In this document: one piece after another, positions 25,776-34,384 of the stretch | How positions within the stretch are numbered: position 1 is the first letter of the stretch | How the letters are laid out: every line of letters begins with the position of its first letter | Source of the DNA: Brachybacterium phenoliresistens | GTDB taxonomy: Bacteria > Actinomycetota > Actinomycetes > Actinomycetales > Dermabacteraceae | Direction of reading: 5' to 3' | Assembly (NCBI RefSeq): GCF_000576425.1 | Contig: NZ_KK069989.1 | Span: 124,001-188,000 of the forward strand | DNA: 64,000 bases | Made by a program: the position numbers and the translations under genes | Notes under the pieces: generated by a model | Database searches by the model: none | Told to the model about the DNA's origin: nothing | Seen by the model: only the letters and a program-made list of their open reading frames with translations

Positions 25776-26216
25776 TCACTCGGCGCCGGGACGGCGGCGG
25801 GTCTGCTTCACCGCCCCGCGCAGCTTCTTCGCCTCCAGGCGCCGGCGCTGGGAGCCGCGGGTCGGGCGGGTCGCGCGCCGCGGGACGGGCGGCATGACGG
25901 CCTCGCGCAGCAACTCGGCCAGACGCTCCCGGGCGGCGACCCGGTTGCGCCGCTGGGAGCGCTGCGCGGAGGCCGTGACCGTGAGGACGGTGCCGGCCAG
26001 CCGGGGTCCCAGGCGCTCGAGCACCCGGGCGCGCTGCGCATCGTCCAGCGCGGTCGTCGCGGCGACGTCCCAGCTCAGCTGGACACGGGAGTCGGAGGTG
26101 TTCACGCCCTGGCCGCCGGGGCCGGAGGCGTGCGAGAACTGCTCGAGGAGCTCGGAGGCCGGCAGCCGCAGCCCGCGCGGCGCGCCCGGCCCCGGAGGCA
26201 CATGCAGGTCATCCAC
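25776..26216 (-). CDS. arfB: Peptidyl-tRNA hydrolase ArfB-type (class I release factor family)
   Basis: 146-residue ribosome-rescue hydrolase that releases peptides from stalled ribosomes. The GGQ catalytic motif appears in SHASGPGGQGVN (near residue 30). The C-terminal basic tail needed to enter the empty mRNA channel is present (RRATRPTRGSQRRRLEAKKLRG), which separates ArfB from true release factors. GTG 26216 gives the family-length N terminus; GTG 26201 with a GAGAGGGTGG ahead is also possible. It is on the same strand as, and 44 bp after, the DUF3152 gene. Confidence 0.9.
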   Translation of the reverse strand: MDDLHVPPGPGAPRGLRLPASELLEQFSHASGPGGQGVNTSDSRVQLSWDVAATTALDDAQRARVLERLGPRLAGTVLTVTASAQRSQRRNRVAARERLAELLREAVMPPVPRRATRPTRGSQRRRLEAKKLRGAVKQTRRRPGAE

Positions 26217-26260
26217 CCTCTCAGTGTGCCCCAGCCGCCGGGCGGGCGCCGAGGGCGGGC

Positions 26261-27052
26261 CTAGGCGGCGCCGTCGGCCGTGGGCCAGGGGTTGGGGCGG
26301 CAGCCGCCCAGGTCGATGCTCTGCTGCAGCATGACGGGGGCGGCGCGCCCCGCCCCGGAGCAGGTCTCGTGCCCGTGGCCGAGGAAGTGCCCGACCTCGT
26401 GGTTGACCATGTAGGCCCGGTAGGCGGACAGGTCGTCGTAGGTCGGGGTCATGAGGGTCCAGCGGTCGGTGTTCAGGACCGCGTCCTCCCCGATCCGGCA
26501 GCTCCATCGGCCGTGGGTCTGTGCCGGGGCGCAGAGCCGGTCGACCGTCGGCGGGGAGGCCAGGGAGATGGTGAACTCGGCCTGCTCGGGATCGGCGACC
26601 TGCTGGAAGGAGACGTCCTCCACCGCGGTCCAGCCGCGCTCGTCGGCGAGGATCTGCGCGACCTCCTGGGCCGACGCGTCCGCGTCGAGGCCGGTGCCGC
26701 CCTCGACGCGCAGGGCGTAGGTGTGCACGGTCCCGACCCCGGCCGCGGCAGGCACCGGAGCGGCGAGCGCCCAGCTGCCGTCGCCCACCGTGCCGGAGCT
26801 CGGGATCTCGCCGCTGCGGGCGGTCATCTCGGCGGTGGGCTCCGCGGCGGCGGTCGTCGGGCTCGCGGTGGCGGCCGGCAGGGAGACCGCTGCGGTGTCC
26901 TCGGGCGCCGCGACGTCCTCGCCGCGACCGCTCGCGCGCACGATCACGGTCGCCGCGACCAGGATCAGGACGGCCATCACCGCGGCGGTGCGCAGCAGGC
27001 GGCCGCGACGGGTGAGGGTCAGCGTCGGACGCGGGGCACGGGACGAGGGCAC
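26261..27052 (-). CDS. DUF3152 protein, membrane-anchored metalloprotease-like
   Basis: 263-residue exported or anchored protein. A single N-terminal membrane segment (LLRTAAVMAVLILVAATVIV, about residues 17-36) is followed by an Ala/Thr/Pro-rich linker and the DUF3152 domain. The domain carries VNHEVGHFLGHGHETC, a zincin-like HExxH...H motif: His-Glu-x-x-His-x-x-Gly-His. This suggests an extracytoplasmic zinc peptidase; function is uncharacterised. GTG 27052 is favoured because TACTGT lies 6 nt ahead (leaderless); in-frame ATG 27103 is the alternative. Divergent from the ABC-F gene. Confidence 0.85.
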   Translation of the reverse strand: MPSSRAPRPTLTLTRRGRLLRTAAVMAVLILVAATVIVRASGRGEDVAAPEDTAAVSLPAATASPTTAAAEPTAEMTARSGEIPSSGTVGDGSWALAAPVPAAAGVGTVHTYALRVEGGTGLDADASAQEVAQILADERGWTAVEDVSFQQVADPEQAEFTISLASPPTVDRLCAPAQTHGRWSCRIGEDAVLNTDRWTLMTPTYDDLSAYRAYMVNHEVGHFLGHGHETCSGAGRAAPVMLQQSIDLGGCRPNPWPTADGAA

Positions 27053-27058
27053 GAGGAC

Positions 27059-27064
27059 ACAGTA
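27059..27064 (-). promoter_or_regulatory. -10 hexamer TACTGT, leaderless start for DUF3152 gene
   Basis: Minus-strand TACTGT ends 6 nt before GTG 27052 and supports that start over ATG 27103. Confidence 0.5.
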
Positions 27065-27172
27065 GAAGGCGCGGGCCGCGCCGGGGCGGACGACGCCCGG
27101 CATGGGACGCGACGTACGATGCCGACCGGGGCCGCGCGAGGGCCCGCTCGCCCCGACGGACAGGAGTCCTGC

Positions 27173-28828
27173 ATGACCGCGACGCTCGTCGCCTCCGACC
27201 TGGCCGGAGGGCACGGCCACCGCGTGCTGTTCGAGGGCCTGGACCTGACCGTCGCCCCCGGCGACGTGATCGGCGTGGTGGGGCAGAACGGCGCCGGCAA
27301 GTCCACGCTGCTGCGGCTGCTGGCCGGCATCGACGCCCCGATGACGGGATCCGTCACCCGGTCCCCGGCCGATGCCTTCATCGGCTGGCTCCCGCAGGAG
27401 CACGAGCGCGTCCCCGGGGAGAGCGTCGCCGCCTTCATCGGCCGGCGCACCGGCTGCGCGGAGGCGACCCGCGCCCTGGACGCGGCGGCCGCGGCGCTCG
27501 CCGACCCGGACGCTCCCGCCGCTGCGGCCGATGTCTACGCCGCCGCCCTGGACCGCTGGCTGGCCAGCGGCGCCGCCGATCTCGAGGACCGCATCCCGCA
27601 GGTCCTCGCCGAGCTCGACCTGACCCTGGGCGGCGCAGGCCTCGACGAGGTGGCGATGACCTCGCTGTCCGGCGGGCAGGCGGCCCGCGTGGGGCTGGCC
27701 GCGCTGCTGCTGTCCCGCTTCGACGTGGTGCTGCTGGACGAGCCCACCAACGACCTGGACCTCGACGGGCTCTCCCGGCTCGAGGCCTTCGTGCGCGGGC
27801 TGCGCGGCGGCGTGGTCCTGGTCAGCCATGACCGCGAGTTCCTCGCCCGATCCGTCACCCGCGTGCTCGAGCTGGACCTCCCGCAGAGCGCCCACCGTCT
27901 CTACGGCGGCGGCTACGAGTCCTACCTCGAGGAGCGGGCAACGATCCGCCGCCACCAGCGCGAGCAGTACGAGCAGTTCGCCGAGCAGAAGGCCGATCTC
28001 GTCGCCCGCGCCCGCACCCAGCGCGAGTGGACCAGCCAGGGGGTGCGCAACGCGATCCGCAAGGCGCCGGACAACGACAAGCTGCGCAGGAGGGCATCGG
28101 CCGAGTCCAGCGAGAAGCAGGCCCAGAAGGTCCGGCAGATGGAGAGCCGCATCGCCCGGCTCGAGGAGGTCGAGGAGCCCCGCAAGGAGTGGCGCCTCGA
28201 GTTCGCCATCGGCGCCGCCCCGCGCTCCAGCACCGTCGTGTGCACTCTCGACCAGGCCGTGGTGCGGCAGGGCGACTTCACCCTCGGTCCGGTGTCGGTG
28301 CAGGTCAACGCCGGAGAGCGGATCAGCATCACCGGTCCGAACGGTGCGGGGAAGTCCACGCTGCTGCGCGCCCTGCTGGGGCGGCAGGAGCTCGACGGCG
28401 GCCGGTCAGGCCTCGGGGCGAGCGTGCGGATCGGCGAGATCGACCAGGCCCGCACCGCCCTGGCGGGAGACCTGCCGCTGGCGGCGGCCTTCGAGTCCCT
28501 GGTGCCGGAGATGACCACCGGCGAGGTGCGCACGCTGCTGGCGAAGTTCGCGCTCAAGGCCGATCACGTCGGCCGGCCCCCGCGCGAGCTGTCCCCGGGG
28601 GAGCGGACCCGCGCCGCCATGGCCCTGCTGCAGGCCCGCGGGGTGAACCTGCTGGTGCTGGACGAACCCACCAACCACCTGGACCTCGAGGCCATCGAGC
28701 AGCTCGAGCAGGCGCTGGAGAGCTACCCGGGGGCGCTGCTGCTGGTCACCCACGATCGCCGGATGCTCGAGACGGTGCGCACCGACCGGCGCTGGCAGGT
28801 CGAGGGCGGCAGGCTCCGGGAGCTCTGA
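27173..28828 (+). CDS. ABC-F family ATPase (ribosomal factor or antibiotic-protection type)
   Basis: 551-residue soluble protein with two ABC domains and no membrane segments. Domain 1: GQNGAGKST, LSGGQ and DEPTNDLDLD. Domain 2: GPNGAGKST, LSPGE and DEPTNHLDLE. The roughly 80-residue charged P-site-tRNA-interaction linker lies between (about 255-345, with QREQYEQFAEQKADL and KQAQKVRQMESRIARLEEVEEP). ABC-F proteins act on the ribosome, either in normal translation or by dislodging antibiotics. The compact linker resembles actinobacterial antibiotic-resistance ABC-F proteins, but the class cannot be settled by eye. ATG 27173 follows AGGAG. Confidence 0.92.
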   Translation: MTATLVASDLAGGHGHRVLFEGLDLTVAPGDVIGVVGQNGAGKSTLLRLLAGIDAPMTGSVTRSPADAFIGWLPQEHERVPGESVAAFIGRRTGCAEATRALDAAAAALADPDAPAAAADVYAAALDRWLASGAADLEDRIPQVLAELDLTLGGAGLDEVAMTSLSGGQAARVGLAALLLSRFDVVLLDEPTNDLDLDGLSRLEAFVRGLRGGVVLVSHDREFLARSVTRVLELDLPQSAHRLYGGGYESYLEERATIRRHQREQYEQFAEQKADLVARARTQREWTSQGVRNAIRKAPDNDKLRRRASAESSEKQAQKVRQMESRIARLEEVEEPRKEWRLEFAIGAAPRSSTVVCTLDQAVVRQGDFTLGPVSVQVNAGERISITGPNGAGKSTLLRALLGRQELDGGRSGLGASVRIGEIDQARTALAGDLPLAAAFESLVPEMTTGEVRTLLAKFALKADHVGRPPRELSPGERTRAAMALLQARGVNLLVLDEPTNHLDLEAIEQLEQALESYPGALLLVTHDRRMLETVRTDRRWQVEGGRLREL

Positions 28829-28846
28829 GGGGCCGCGGGCGCCGCC

Positions 28847-30823
28847 TCAGTCGTCGGCGGCGTCGGGGTGGCCGCTGCGCAGGAACTCGCCGACCACCGC
28901 CGCCCCCAGATCCTCGGGATCGGGGGCGACCACGGTCCCGCCGACGCGACGGGCCATGGCCGCGAGGAACCGGGCCAGCCCCGGGTCCTCGCCGAGGCGG
29001 AAGAACGTCACCTGGGCTCCGATGCGGCCGGCCCGGTCCAGCTCCGCGACCGTCGCCTCGAGCGTCTCGGGCAGCGGCGGGTAGGTGAACAGCGGCTCCC
29101 CGCCCGGCAGCAGATGCGCCGTCGGCTCGCCGTCGGTGACCACCAGCAGCACCGGGTCCAGCCCCGGATGCCGGCGGAAGAACTGCAGCGCCAGCAGCAG
29201 GGCGTGGTGGAGGTTCGTGCCCTGCTCGTACTCGGCCGGAAGGGCCGTGAGCTCCTCGATGTCCATCTGCCGGGCGTACCGGCCGAAGCCGATGGGCTGC
29301 AGCCGGTCCCCGCGGAAGCGGGTGGCGATGAGGTGGTGCAGGGCCAGGGCGGTGCGCTTCATCGGCACCCAGCGGCCCTCCGCGGCCATCGAGTAGGAGG
29401 TGTCCAGCAGCAGGGCGACCGCGGCCTGCGTGCGGGCCTCGGTCTCGCGCACCTCGACGTCGGCGACCTCGAGGCGCACCCCGGCGGCGGGATCGCCGCC
29501 CGCGGCGGCGGTGCGGGTGATCGCGCTGGTCAGGGTGCGGCCCACGTCCCACGGCTCGGTGTCCCCGAACTGCCAGGGGCGCGTCGCCCCGGACTGCTCC
29601 CCGGCCGCCCCGGCGCGGTGCGCGTCCCGCCGGCCGCTGCGGTCCGAGAGGCGCCGGGACGCATCGCGCAGCAGGGTGCGGCCCAGCCGCCGCAGGGCGG
29701 CGGGGGACAGCCGCAGGCTGCCATCGGCCCCGCGGCGCAGCAGGTCGGACTCGCGCAGGGCCTGCTCGAGGCGGGCCAGGGTGCGGGCGTCGACCGCGGC
29801 CCGGTCCCCGAGCTGGCGGGCCAGCGCCTCCACGTCCAGGTCCGAGAGGGAGGACCCGTCGTAGGACTGGGAGAGCTGCTCGGCCAGGCGGTCCAGCTCC
29901 GCGAGATCCGCGAGCGCGCTGGTGCCGTCGCCCAGGCCCAGCCCCTCCTGCCCGGAGAAGTCCTCGGAGCCGCTCCAGTCCTCGCCGGGCCGCAGCGCCT
30001 GCAGGCTCGCGTCCAGCCGGTCCAGCTGGGCCAGCAGCTCCGGGGAGCCGAAGGCCTGCGCCGACAGCGCCATCAGCTCCTCGCGCTGCTGCGGGGTCAT
30101 CGAGCGCAGCATCCGCTGGGCGGCGGCGGAGCGGCGGGCCAGGACGTCGATCAGCTCGTCGATGTCGCGCGGCTGCTCCGGGAAGGCGTCGCCGTGGCGC
30201 TGCAGGAAGCGGTCGAAGTCCTCCGGGGTGTCCTCGCCGCGCGCATGCTTCTCCAGCAGGTCGCCCAGGTCGCGGAGCATGTCGGTGACGGCGGCGCGGT
30301 CCTGCGCGGTCGCGTTCTCGAGGGCCTGCTTCATGCCGGCGAAGCGGGCGTCGAGCATCTCCCGGCCCAGCAGATCGCGGATCTGCTCGTAGTGGGCGCG
30401 GGCATCGGCCGAGGCCCAGTCGTAGCCGGCGAGCTCGGAGACCGCCGCGGCGGGGGAGGAGGGCAGGTTCTCGATCTGCATCTCCCGCAGGGTGCGGTCG
30501 GTGGCGTCCATCTCGGTGTCCCGGGCCAGCTGGCCGCGCTCGGCGAGCACCGCCTTCTCCAGCAGGTGCCGCACCTCGTCGAGGGTGCCGCCCAGTCGGC
30601 TGCGCTCGAGGATCTCGCGGCGGCGGCGCTGCACCCTCCCGGCCAGCTCGTCGAGGCCCGGGCGGCCGCGGCCGCCGCGGCGCAGGTGCTCGCGCAGCGC
30701 CTGCTCGGGGGAGTAGCCCTCCATGACGTCGGCGGCCAGCGCCTCGAGCGCCTCGGAGAGGTCCAGCGGCGGGGCCAGCGGGTCGGGGCCGCCGCGGTAG
30801 GCGCCGTAGCGCTGCTCAGCCAT
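28847..30823 (-). CDS. VWA domain protein, partner of MoxR-type AAA+ ATPase
   Basis: 658-residue protein. Residues 1-430 are a long, mostly helical, charged region (SPEQALREHLRRGGRGRPG, then coiled segments). The C-terminal VWA domain (about 445-640) has the MIDAS motif DTSYSMAAEG plus the downstream Thr in EQGTNLHHAL and Asp in VVTDGEPT, so it should bind a metal. The start overlaps the stop of the upstream AAA+ gene by 8 nt. AAA+/VWA pairs work together as chaperone-like or insertase machines (compare MoxR-VWA and CbbQ/CbbO). The specific target is unknown. No transmembrane segment is evident, so it is likely cytosolic. Confidence 0.88.
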   Translation of the reverse strand: MAEQRYGAYRGGPDPLAPPLDLSEALEALAADVMEGYSPEQALREHLRRGGRGRPGLDELAGRVQRRRREILERSRLGGTLDEVRHLLEKAVLAERGQLARDTEMDATDRTLREMQIENLPSSPAAAVSELAGYDWASADARAHYEQIRDLLGREMLDARFAGMKQALENATAQDRAAVTDMLRDLGDLLEKHARGEDTPEDFDRFLQRHGDAFPEQPRDIDELIDVLARRSAAAQRMLRSMTPQQREELMALSAQAFGSPELLAQLDRLDASLQALRPGEDWSGSEDFSGQEGLGLGDGTSALADLAELDRLAEQLSQSYDGSSLSDLDVEALARQLGDRAAVDARTLARLEQALRESDLLRRGADGSLRLSPAALRRLGRTLLRDASRRLSDRSGRRDAHRAGAAGEQSGATRPWQFGDTEPWDVGRTLTSAITRTAAAGGDPAAGVRLEVADVEVRETEARTQAAVALLLDTSYSMAAEGRWVPMKRTALALHHLIATRFRGDRLQPIGFGRYARQMDIEELTALPAEYEQGTNLHHALLLALQFFRRHPGLDPVLLVVTDGEPTAHLLPGGEPLFTYPPLPETLEATVAELDRAGRIGAQVTFFRLGEDPGLARFLAAMARRVGGTVVAPDPEDLGAAVVGEFLRSGHPDAADD

Positions 30824-32231
30824 AGATCGTCTCCCCGTCCCCGGAGTCCTTGGACAGGCGCCGCACCAGGTACAGGCCCTCCAGGGCGAGCTCGATGGCG
30901 CCGGCCCGCGCCCCGGGGCCGTCGGCGTCCAGGCGCTGGGCGATCGCGTCGTAGAGCCCCGGGTCGCTCAGCGCGGGCAGGGAGTCCAGCACCTCCTGGG
31001 CGGGGACGCGCTCGCCGGTGGTGAGGGTGCGCGTGCCGTCGAAGGCGTCGACCAGCGGGCCCAGGTCCAGCCCCGCGAGGTGCCCCCGCACGGCCTCGGC
31101 GGTCGCGGTGCGCAGCAGGTGCTCGAGGATCTCGTGCTCGCGCCCCTCCTCGCCGGGCTCGAACTCGACCTTGCCGCGCAGCACGTCGATCACGGTCACC
31201 AGGTCCACGGGCCGGGCCACGGCCTCCTCGCTGGGGTTCACGGCCGCCCGCAGGCGAGCCGCCGCGGCGACGGTCTCCGCCGCGGCGATCGCGAAGCGCG
31301 CCGAGACGCCCGAGCTGGCCGAGACGGCCGGGGACTCCCGCACCGCCCGCGTGTACCGGGCGAGGATCTCCAGCAGCACGCCCGGGACCTCGGCGACGAG
31401 CTGCGCCTCCTGGCGGACCACCGCGATCTCGTCGTCCAGCTCGAGGGGGTAGTGGGTGCGGATCTCCGCGCCGAAGCGGTCCTTCAGCGGGGTGATGATG
31501 CGGCCGCGGTTGGTGTAGTCCTCCGGGTTCGCGGAGGCGACCACCAGCACGTCCAGCGGGAGGCGCAGCACATAGCCGCGGACCTGGATGTCGCGCTCCT
31601 CCATGACGTTCAGCAGCGCCACCTGGATGCGCTCGGCGAGGTCGGGCAGCTCGTTCAGCGCGACGATGCCGCGGTTGGCCCGGGGGATCAGGCCGTAGTG
31701 GATCGTCTCCGGGTCGCCCAGGCGCCGGCCCTCGGCCACCCGCATCGGGTCGACGTCGCCGATCATGTCGGCGACGGAGGTGTCCGGGGTGGAGAGCTTC
31801 TCGACGTACCGCTCGCTGCGATGGCGCCACACGACGGGCAGGTCGTCGCCCTCGGCCGCGATGCGGGCGCGGGAGGCGGCGGTGATCGGCGCCAGCGGGT
31901 GCTCGGACAGCTCCGAGCCCTCGATCACGGGGGTCCACTCGTCCAGCAGCCCCACCAGGGTGCGCAGCAGGCGCGTCTTGCCCTGGCCGCGCTCGCCGAG
32001 GAGGACCAGGTCGTGCCCGGCGATGATCGCCCGCTCCAGCTGCGGGACGACGGTGGTGTCCATGCCGTGCATCCCCGGCCACGGGTCCCGGCCCTCGGCC
32101 AGGGCCGCCAGCAGGTTGCGGCGCAGCTCCTCGCGCAGGGGGACGGCCTCGACCCCGGCGGCGCGCAGGGCGCCGAGGGTGCTCAGGGACGGGGCGGGAC
32201 GGGTGGCGGCATCAGCGGGAAGGGTGCTCAC
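30816..32231 (-). CDS. MoxR/Mg-chelatase-type AAA+ ATPase
   Basis: 471-residue ATPase with Walker A GERGQGKT (near residue 80), Walker B-like GIVALNELPDL, sensor VVASANPEDYTNRGR and the arginine-finger region PLKDRFGAEIRTHYPLE. This is the arrangement of the MoxR/RavA/ChlI clade. The C-terminal third is helical. GTG 32231 is the start: TAGCGT sits 6 nt upstream. It precedes the VWA gene with an 8-nt overlap, so the two form an operon. Divergent from the phosphomutase at 32330. Confidence 0.9.
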   Translation of the reverse strand: MSTLPADAATRPAPSLSTLGALRAAGVEAVPLREELRRNLLAALAEGRDPWPGMHGMDTTVVPQLERAIIAGHDLVLLGERGQGKTRLLRTLVGLLDEWTPVIEGSELSEHPLAPITAASRARIAAEGDDLPVVWRHRSERYVEKLSTPDTSVADMIGDVDPMRVAEGRRLGDPETIHYGLIPRANRGIVALNELPDLAERIQVALLNVMEERDIQVRGYVLRLPLDVLVVASANPEDYTNRGRIITPLKDRFGAEIRTHYPLELDDEIAVVRQEAQLVAEVPGVLLEILARYTRAVRESPAVSASSGVSARFAIAAAETVAAAARLRAAVNPSEEAVARPVDLVTVIDVLRGKVEFEPGEEGREHEILEHLLRTATAEAVRGHLAGLDLGPLVDAFDGTRTLTTGERVPAQEVLDSLPALSDPGLYDAIAQRLDADGPGARAGAIELALEGLYLVRRLSKDSGDGETIYG

Positions 32232-32237
32232 ACGGCC

Positions 32238-32243
32238 ACGCTA
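32238..32243 (-). promoter_or_regulatory. -10 hexamer TAGCGT, leaderless start of AAA+/VWA operon
   Basis: Minus-strand TAGCGT ends 6 nt before GTG 32231; no Shine-Dalgarno is visible. Confidence 0.5.
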
Positions 32244-32316
32244 GACCTGAGCGGCGGGATCGTCGAGGGAGTCCGGGGTGCCCGGACAGAGCCTCCCACC
32301 GGCGGTCCCGGAGGCC

Positions 32317-32322
32317 TAGGCT
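32317..32322 (+). promoter_or_regulatory. -10 hexamer TAGGCT, leaderless start of phosphomutase
   Basis: TAGGCT ends 7 nt before ATG 32330; no Shine-Dalgarno is visible. Confidence 0.5.
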
Positions 32323-32329
32323 GTCCGCC

Positions 32330-32965
32330 ATGGACGCCGCCCCCGCCACGCTCGTGCTGCTGGTGCGCCACGGGCAGACGCCGACCACCGGACGCGAGCT
32401 GCCCGGCCGCGCCCCGGGCCTCCACCTCAGCGACCGGGGATGGGAGCAGGCCGGGCACGTCGCCGAACGGCTCTCCGCCCTGTCCGTGGACGCGCTCTAC
32501 GCCTCGCCGCTGGAGCGGGCGCAGGAGACGGCACAGCCCGCCTCCCGCGCCCTCGGCCTGCCCGTCGCCGTCGAGCCGGGACTGCTCGAGGGGGACTTCG
32601 GGTCCTGGACCGGCCGCTCCCTCGCGGAGCTGAACGCGCTGCCGGAGTGGGAGGCCGTGCAGCGCCGCCCGTCGACGTTCCGCTTCCCGGGCGGGGAGAG
32701 CTTCGCCGAGATGCAGGACCGCATGGGCGCGGCCGTCGACCGCCTGCGCGCCGCGCACGAGGGCGGGACGATCGTCTGCTTCTCCCACGCCGACCCGATC
32801 CGCCTGCACCTGGCCCGTGAGCTGGGAACGCCGCTGGACGCCTTCCAGCGCATCAGCGTCGCCGCCGGCTCGGTCTCCGCGATCTCCTGCGCCGCCGGCC
32901 GCGACCCGGTGGTGCTCACGGTCAGCTCGACCTCCGCCTCCCTCGCGGACCTGGTCCCCTCATGA
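32330..32965 (+). CDS. Histidine phosphatase (MSMEG_4193-type phosphomutase family)
   Basis: 211-residue histidine-phosphatase-fold enzyme. The catalytic LVRHGQT is at residues 11-17, the second conserved region ASPLERAQETA follows, the distal Glu is in LLEGDFGSWTG, and the second His is in VCFSHADP. Family members hydrolyse or shift phosphate on small molecules. In related actinobacteria this family lies beside DUF3090, SCO1664 and the mycothiol ligase mshC. Here it overlaps SCO1664 by 4 nt (ATGA), but neither DUF3090 nor mshC follows. Confidence 0.92.
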   Translation: MDAAPATLVLLVRHGQTPTTGRELPGRAPGLHLSDRGWEQAGHVAERLSALSVDALYASPLERAQETAQPASRALGLPVAVEPGLLEGDFGSWTGRSLAELNALPEWEAVQRRPSTFRFPGGESFAEMQDRMGAAVDRLRAAHEGGTIVCFSHADPIRLHLARELGTPLDAFQRISVAAGSVSAISCAAGRDPVVLTVSSTSASLADLVPS

Positions 32966-33714
32966 GCGCCCCGCAGCGGGAGGAGCGGGGTGCGCAGGAG
33001 GGCCGGCTCACGGTGCGCCCCGGCGCCCGGGGCGCCCTGCTCGCCGGCGGGGACATCGTGCCCCTGGGGTATCTGCCCAGCTCCAACGAGACGTTCCTGG
33101 TGGAGCTGCGCGCCGGGGAGGAGCGCGGCTGGGCGGTGTACAAGCCCGAGCTCGGCGAGCGGCCCCTGCACGACTTCCCGCCGGGCCTGTTCCGCCGCGA
33201 GCGCGCCGCCTACCTGCTCAGCGAGCACCTGGGCTGGGGCATCGTCCCGGAGACGATCATCCGGGAGGACGGGCCCTTCGGCCCCGGCTCCCTGCAGTCC
33301 TTCGTCGTCGCCGACCCGCGCGAGCACTACTTCACCCTGGTGGACGAGGACCCTGCGAGCCACGGGCAGCTGCGGCGGATGGCCGTGTTCGACCTCGTCG
33401 CCAACAACACCGACCGCAAGGCCGGGCACGTGCTGCGCGGCGCGGGCGGCCGGATCTGGGGCATCGACCACGGCCTGTGCTTCCACGCCCAGGGCAAGCT
33501 GCGCACCGTCATCTGGGACTTCGCCGGCGAGCGGATCGATGACGATCTCGTCGACGCCGTCGCCGATCTCCTCGACGAGGTCCCGGCCGAGCTCGCCGCC
33601 CTGCTCGCGGCCGAGGAGGTGCGCGCCCTGCGCGGCCGCGCCCGGTACGTCCTCGCCGCCCGCACCCTGCCCGTCGACGAGAGCGGCATGGCGTTCCCCT
33701 GGCCGCTGATCTGA
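32962..33714 (+). CDS. SCO1664-family protein (PI3/4-kinase-like fold)
   Basis: 250-residue protein matching the actinobacterial SCO1664 family. It contains GWAVYKPELGERPLHDFPPG with the conserved Lys of the kinase-like ATP site, FDLVANNTDRKAGH in place of the catalytic loop and WGIDHGLCFH in place of the DFG region. Similar kinase-like proteins phosphorylate small molecules, but the function of this family is unproven. It overlaps the phosphomutase by ATGA, which fits the family's conserved partnership. Confidence 0.9.
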   Translation: MSAPQREERGAQEGRLTVRPGARGALLAGGDIVPLGYLPSSNETFLVELRAGEERGWAVYKPELGERPLHDFPPGLFRRERAAYLLSEHLGWGIVPETIIREDGPFGPGSLQSFVVADPREHYFTLVDEDPASHGQLRRMAVFDLVANNTDRKAGHVLRGAGGRIWGIDHGLCFHAQGKLRTVIWDFAGERIDDDLVDAVADLLDEVPAELAALLAAEEVRALRGRARYVLAARTLPVDESGMAFPWPLI

Positions 33715-33769
33715 GCGATGCCGGCGGTCCGGGCGCGCCTGCGGGCGTTCCCCGGCCCGCGGGACTTGG

Positions 33770-34384
33770 ATGGACGCCATGCGCCCCCTCACGTACTTCG
33801 TCGCGACCACCATCGACGGCTTCATCGCCGCACCGGACGGCGGGGACCCCACCGGTCCCGACGGCTTCCTCGACGTCCCCGAGGACTACCTGCGCTTCCT
33901 CATCGAGCAGTACCCGGAGACGCTGCCCGCCCCGGCCCGCGCGGCCCTCGGCGTCACCGACCCGGGCACGCGGTTCGACACCGCGGTGATGGGGCGGCGC
34001 ACCTTCGAGATCGGGGCGCAGGCCGGGATCCCCGATGCGTACTCGCACCTGCGCATGGTCGTCGTCTCCCGCACCCTGGGGGCCCGGCCGGAGCCGGCCA
34101 TCGAGGTGGTGGCCGATGATCCGGTCGCCGCGATCCGGGCGCTGAAGCAGGAGGAGGGGCGCGGGATCTGGCTGGTGGGCGGCGGCGAGCTCGCCCGGAC
34201 GCTCGCCGAGGAGATCGACGAGCTCGTCGTGAAGATCAACCCCGTCGTCGCCGGCGCCGGCGTGCCGCTGTTCGGCGGCGGCTTCGCCCCGCGGTACCTC
34301 GAGCGCACCGCCGTGCACCAGATCCCCAGCGGCACCACGGTGATCAGCTACCGGCGGGCTCCGGGCGAGGGCGCGGCGCGATGA
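33770..34384 (+). CDS. RibD/dihydrofolate-reductase-fold protein
   Basis: 204-residue RibD_C/DHFR-like oxidoreductase. It has the N-terminal strand TYFVATTIDGFIAAPDG, nucleotide-binding VMGRRTFEIG and WLVGGGELARTLAEEIDEL, then the strand PVVAGAGVPLFGGG. NADPH-dependent reduction is expected; the substrate is unknown and these proteins are not housekeeping FolA. ATG 33770 is used; ATG 33779 is also possible. The stop overlaps the GNAT start (34381) by ATGA, making it the first gene of a three-gene coupled run with GNAT and HIT. Confidence 0.88.
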   Translation: MDAMRPLTYFVATTIDGFIAAPDGGDPTGPDGFLDVPEDYLRFLIEQYPETLPAPARAALGVTDPGTRFDTAVMGRRTFEIGAQAGIPDAYSHLRMVVVSRTLGARPEPAIEVVADDPVAAIRALKQEEGRGIWLVGGGELARTLAEEIDELVVKINPVVAGAGVPLFGGGFAPRYLERTAVHQIPSGTTVISYRRAPGEGAAR

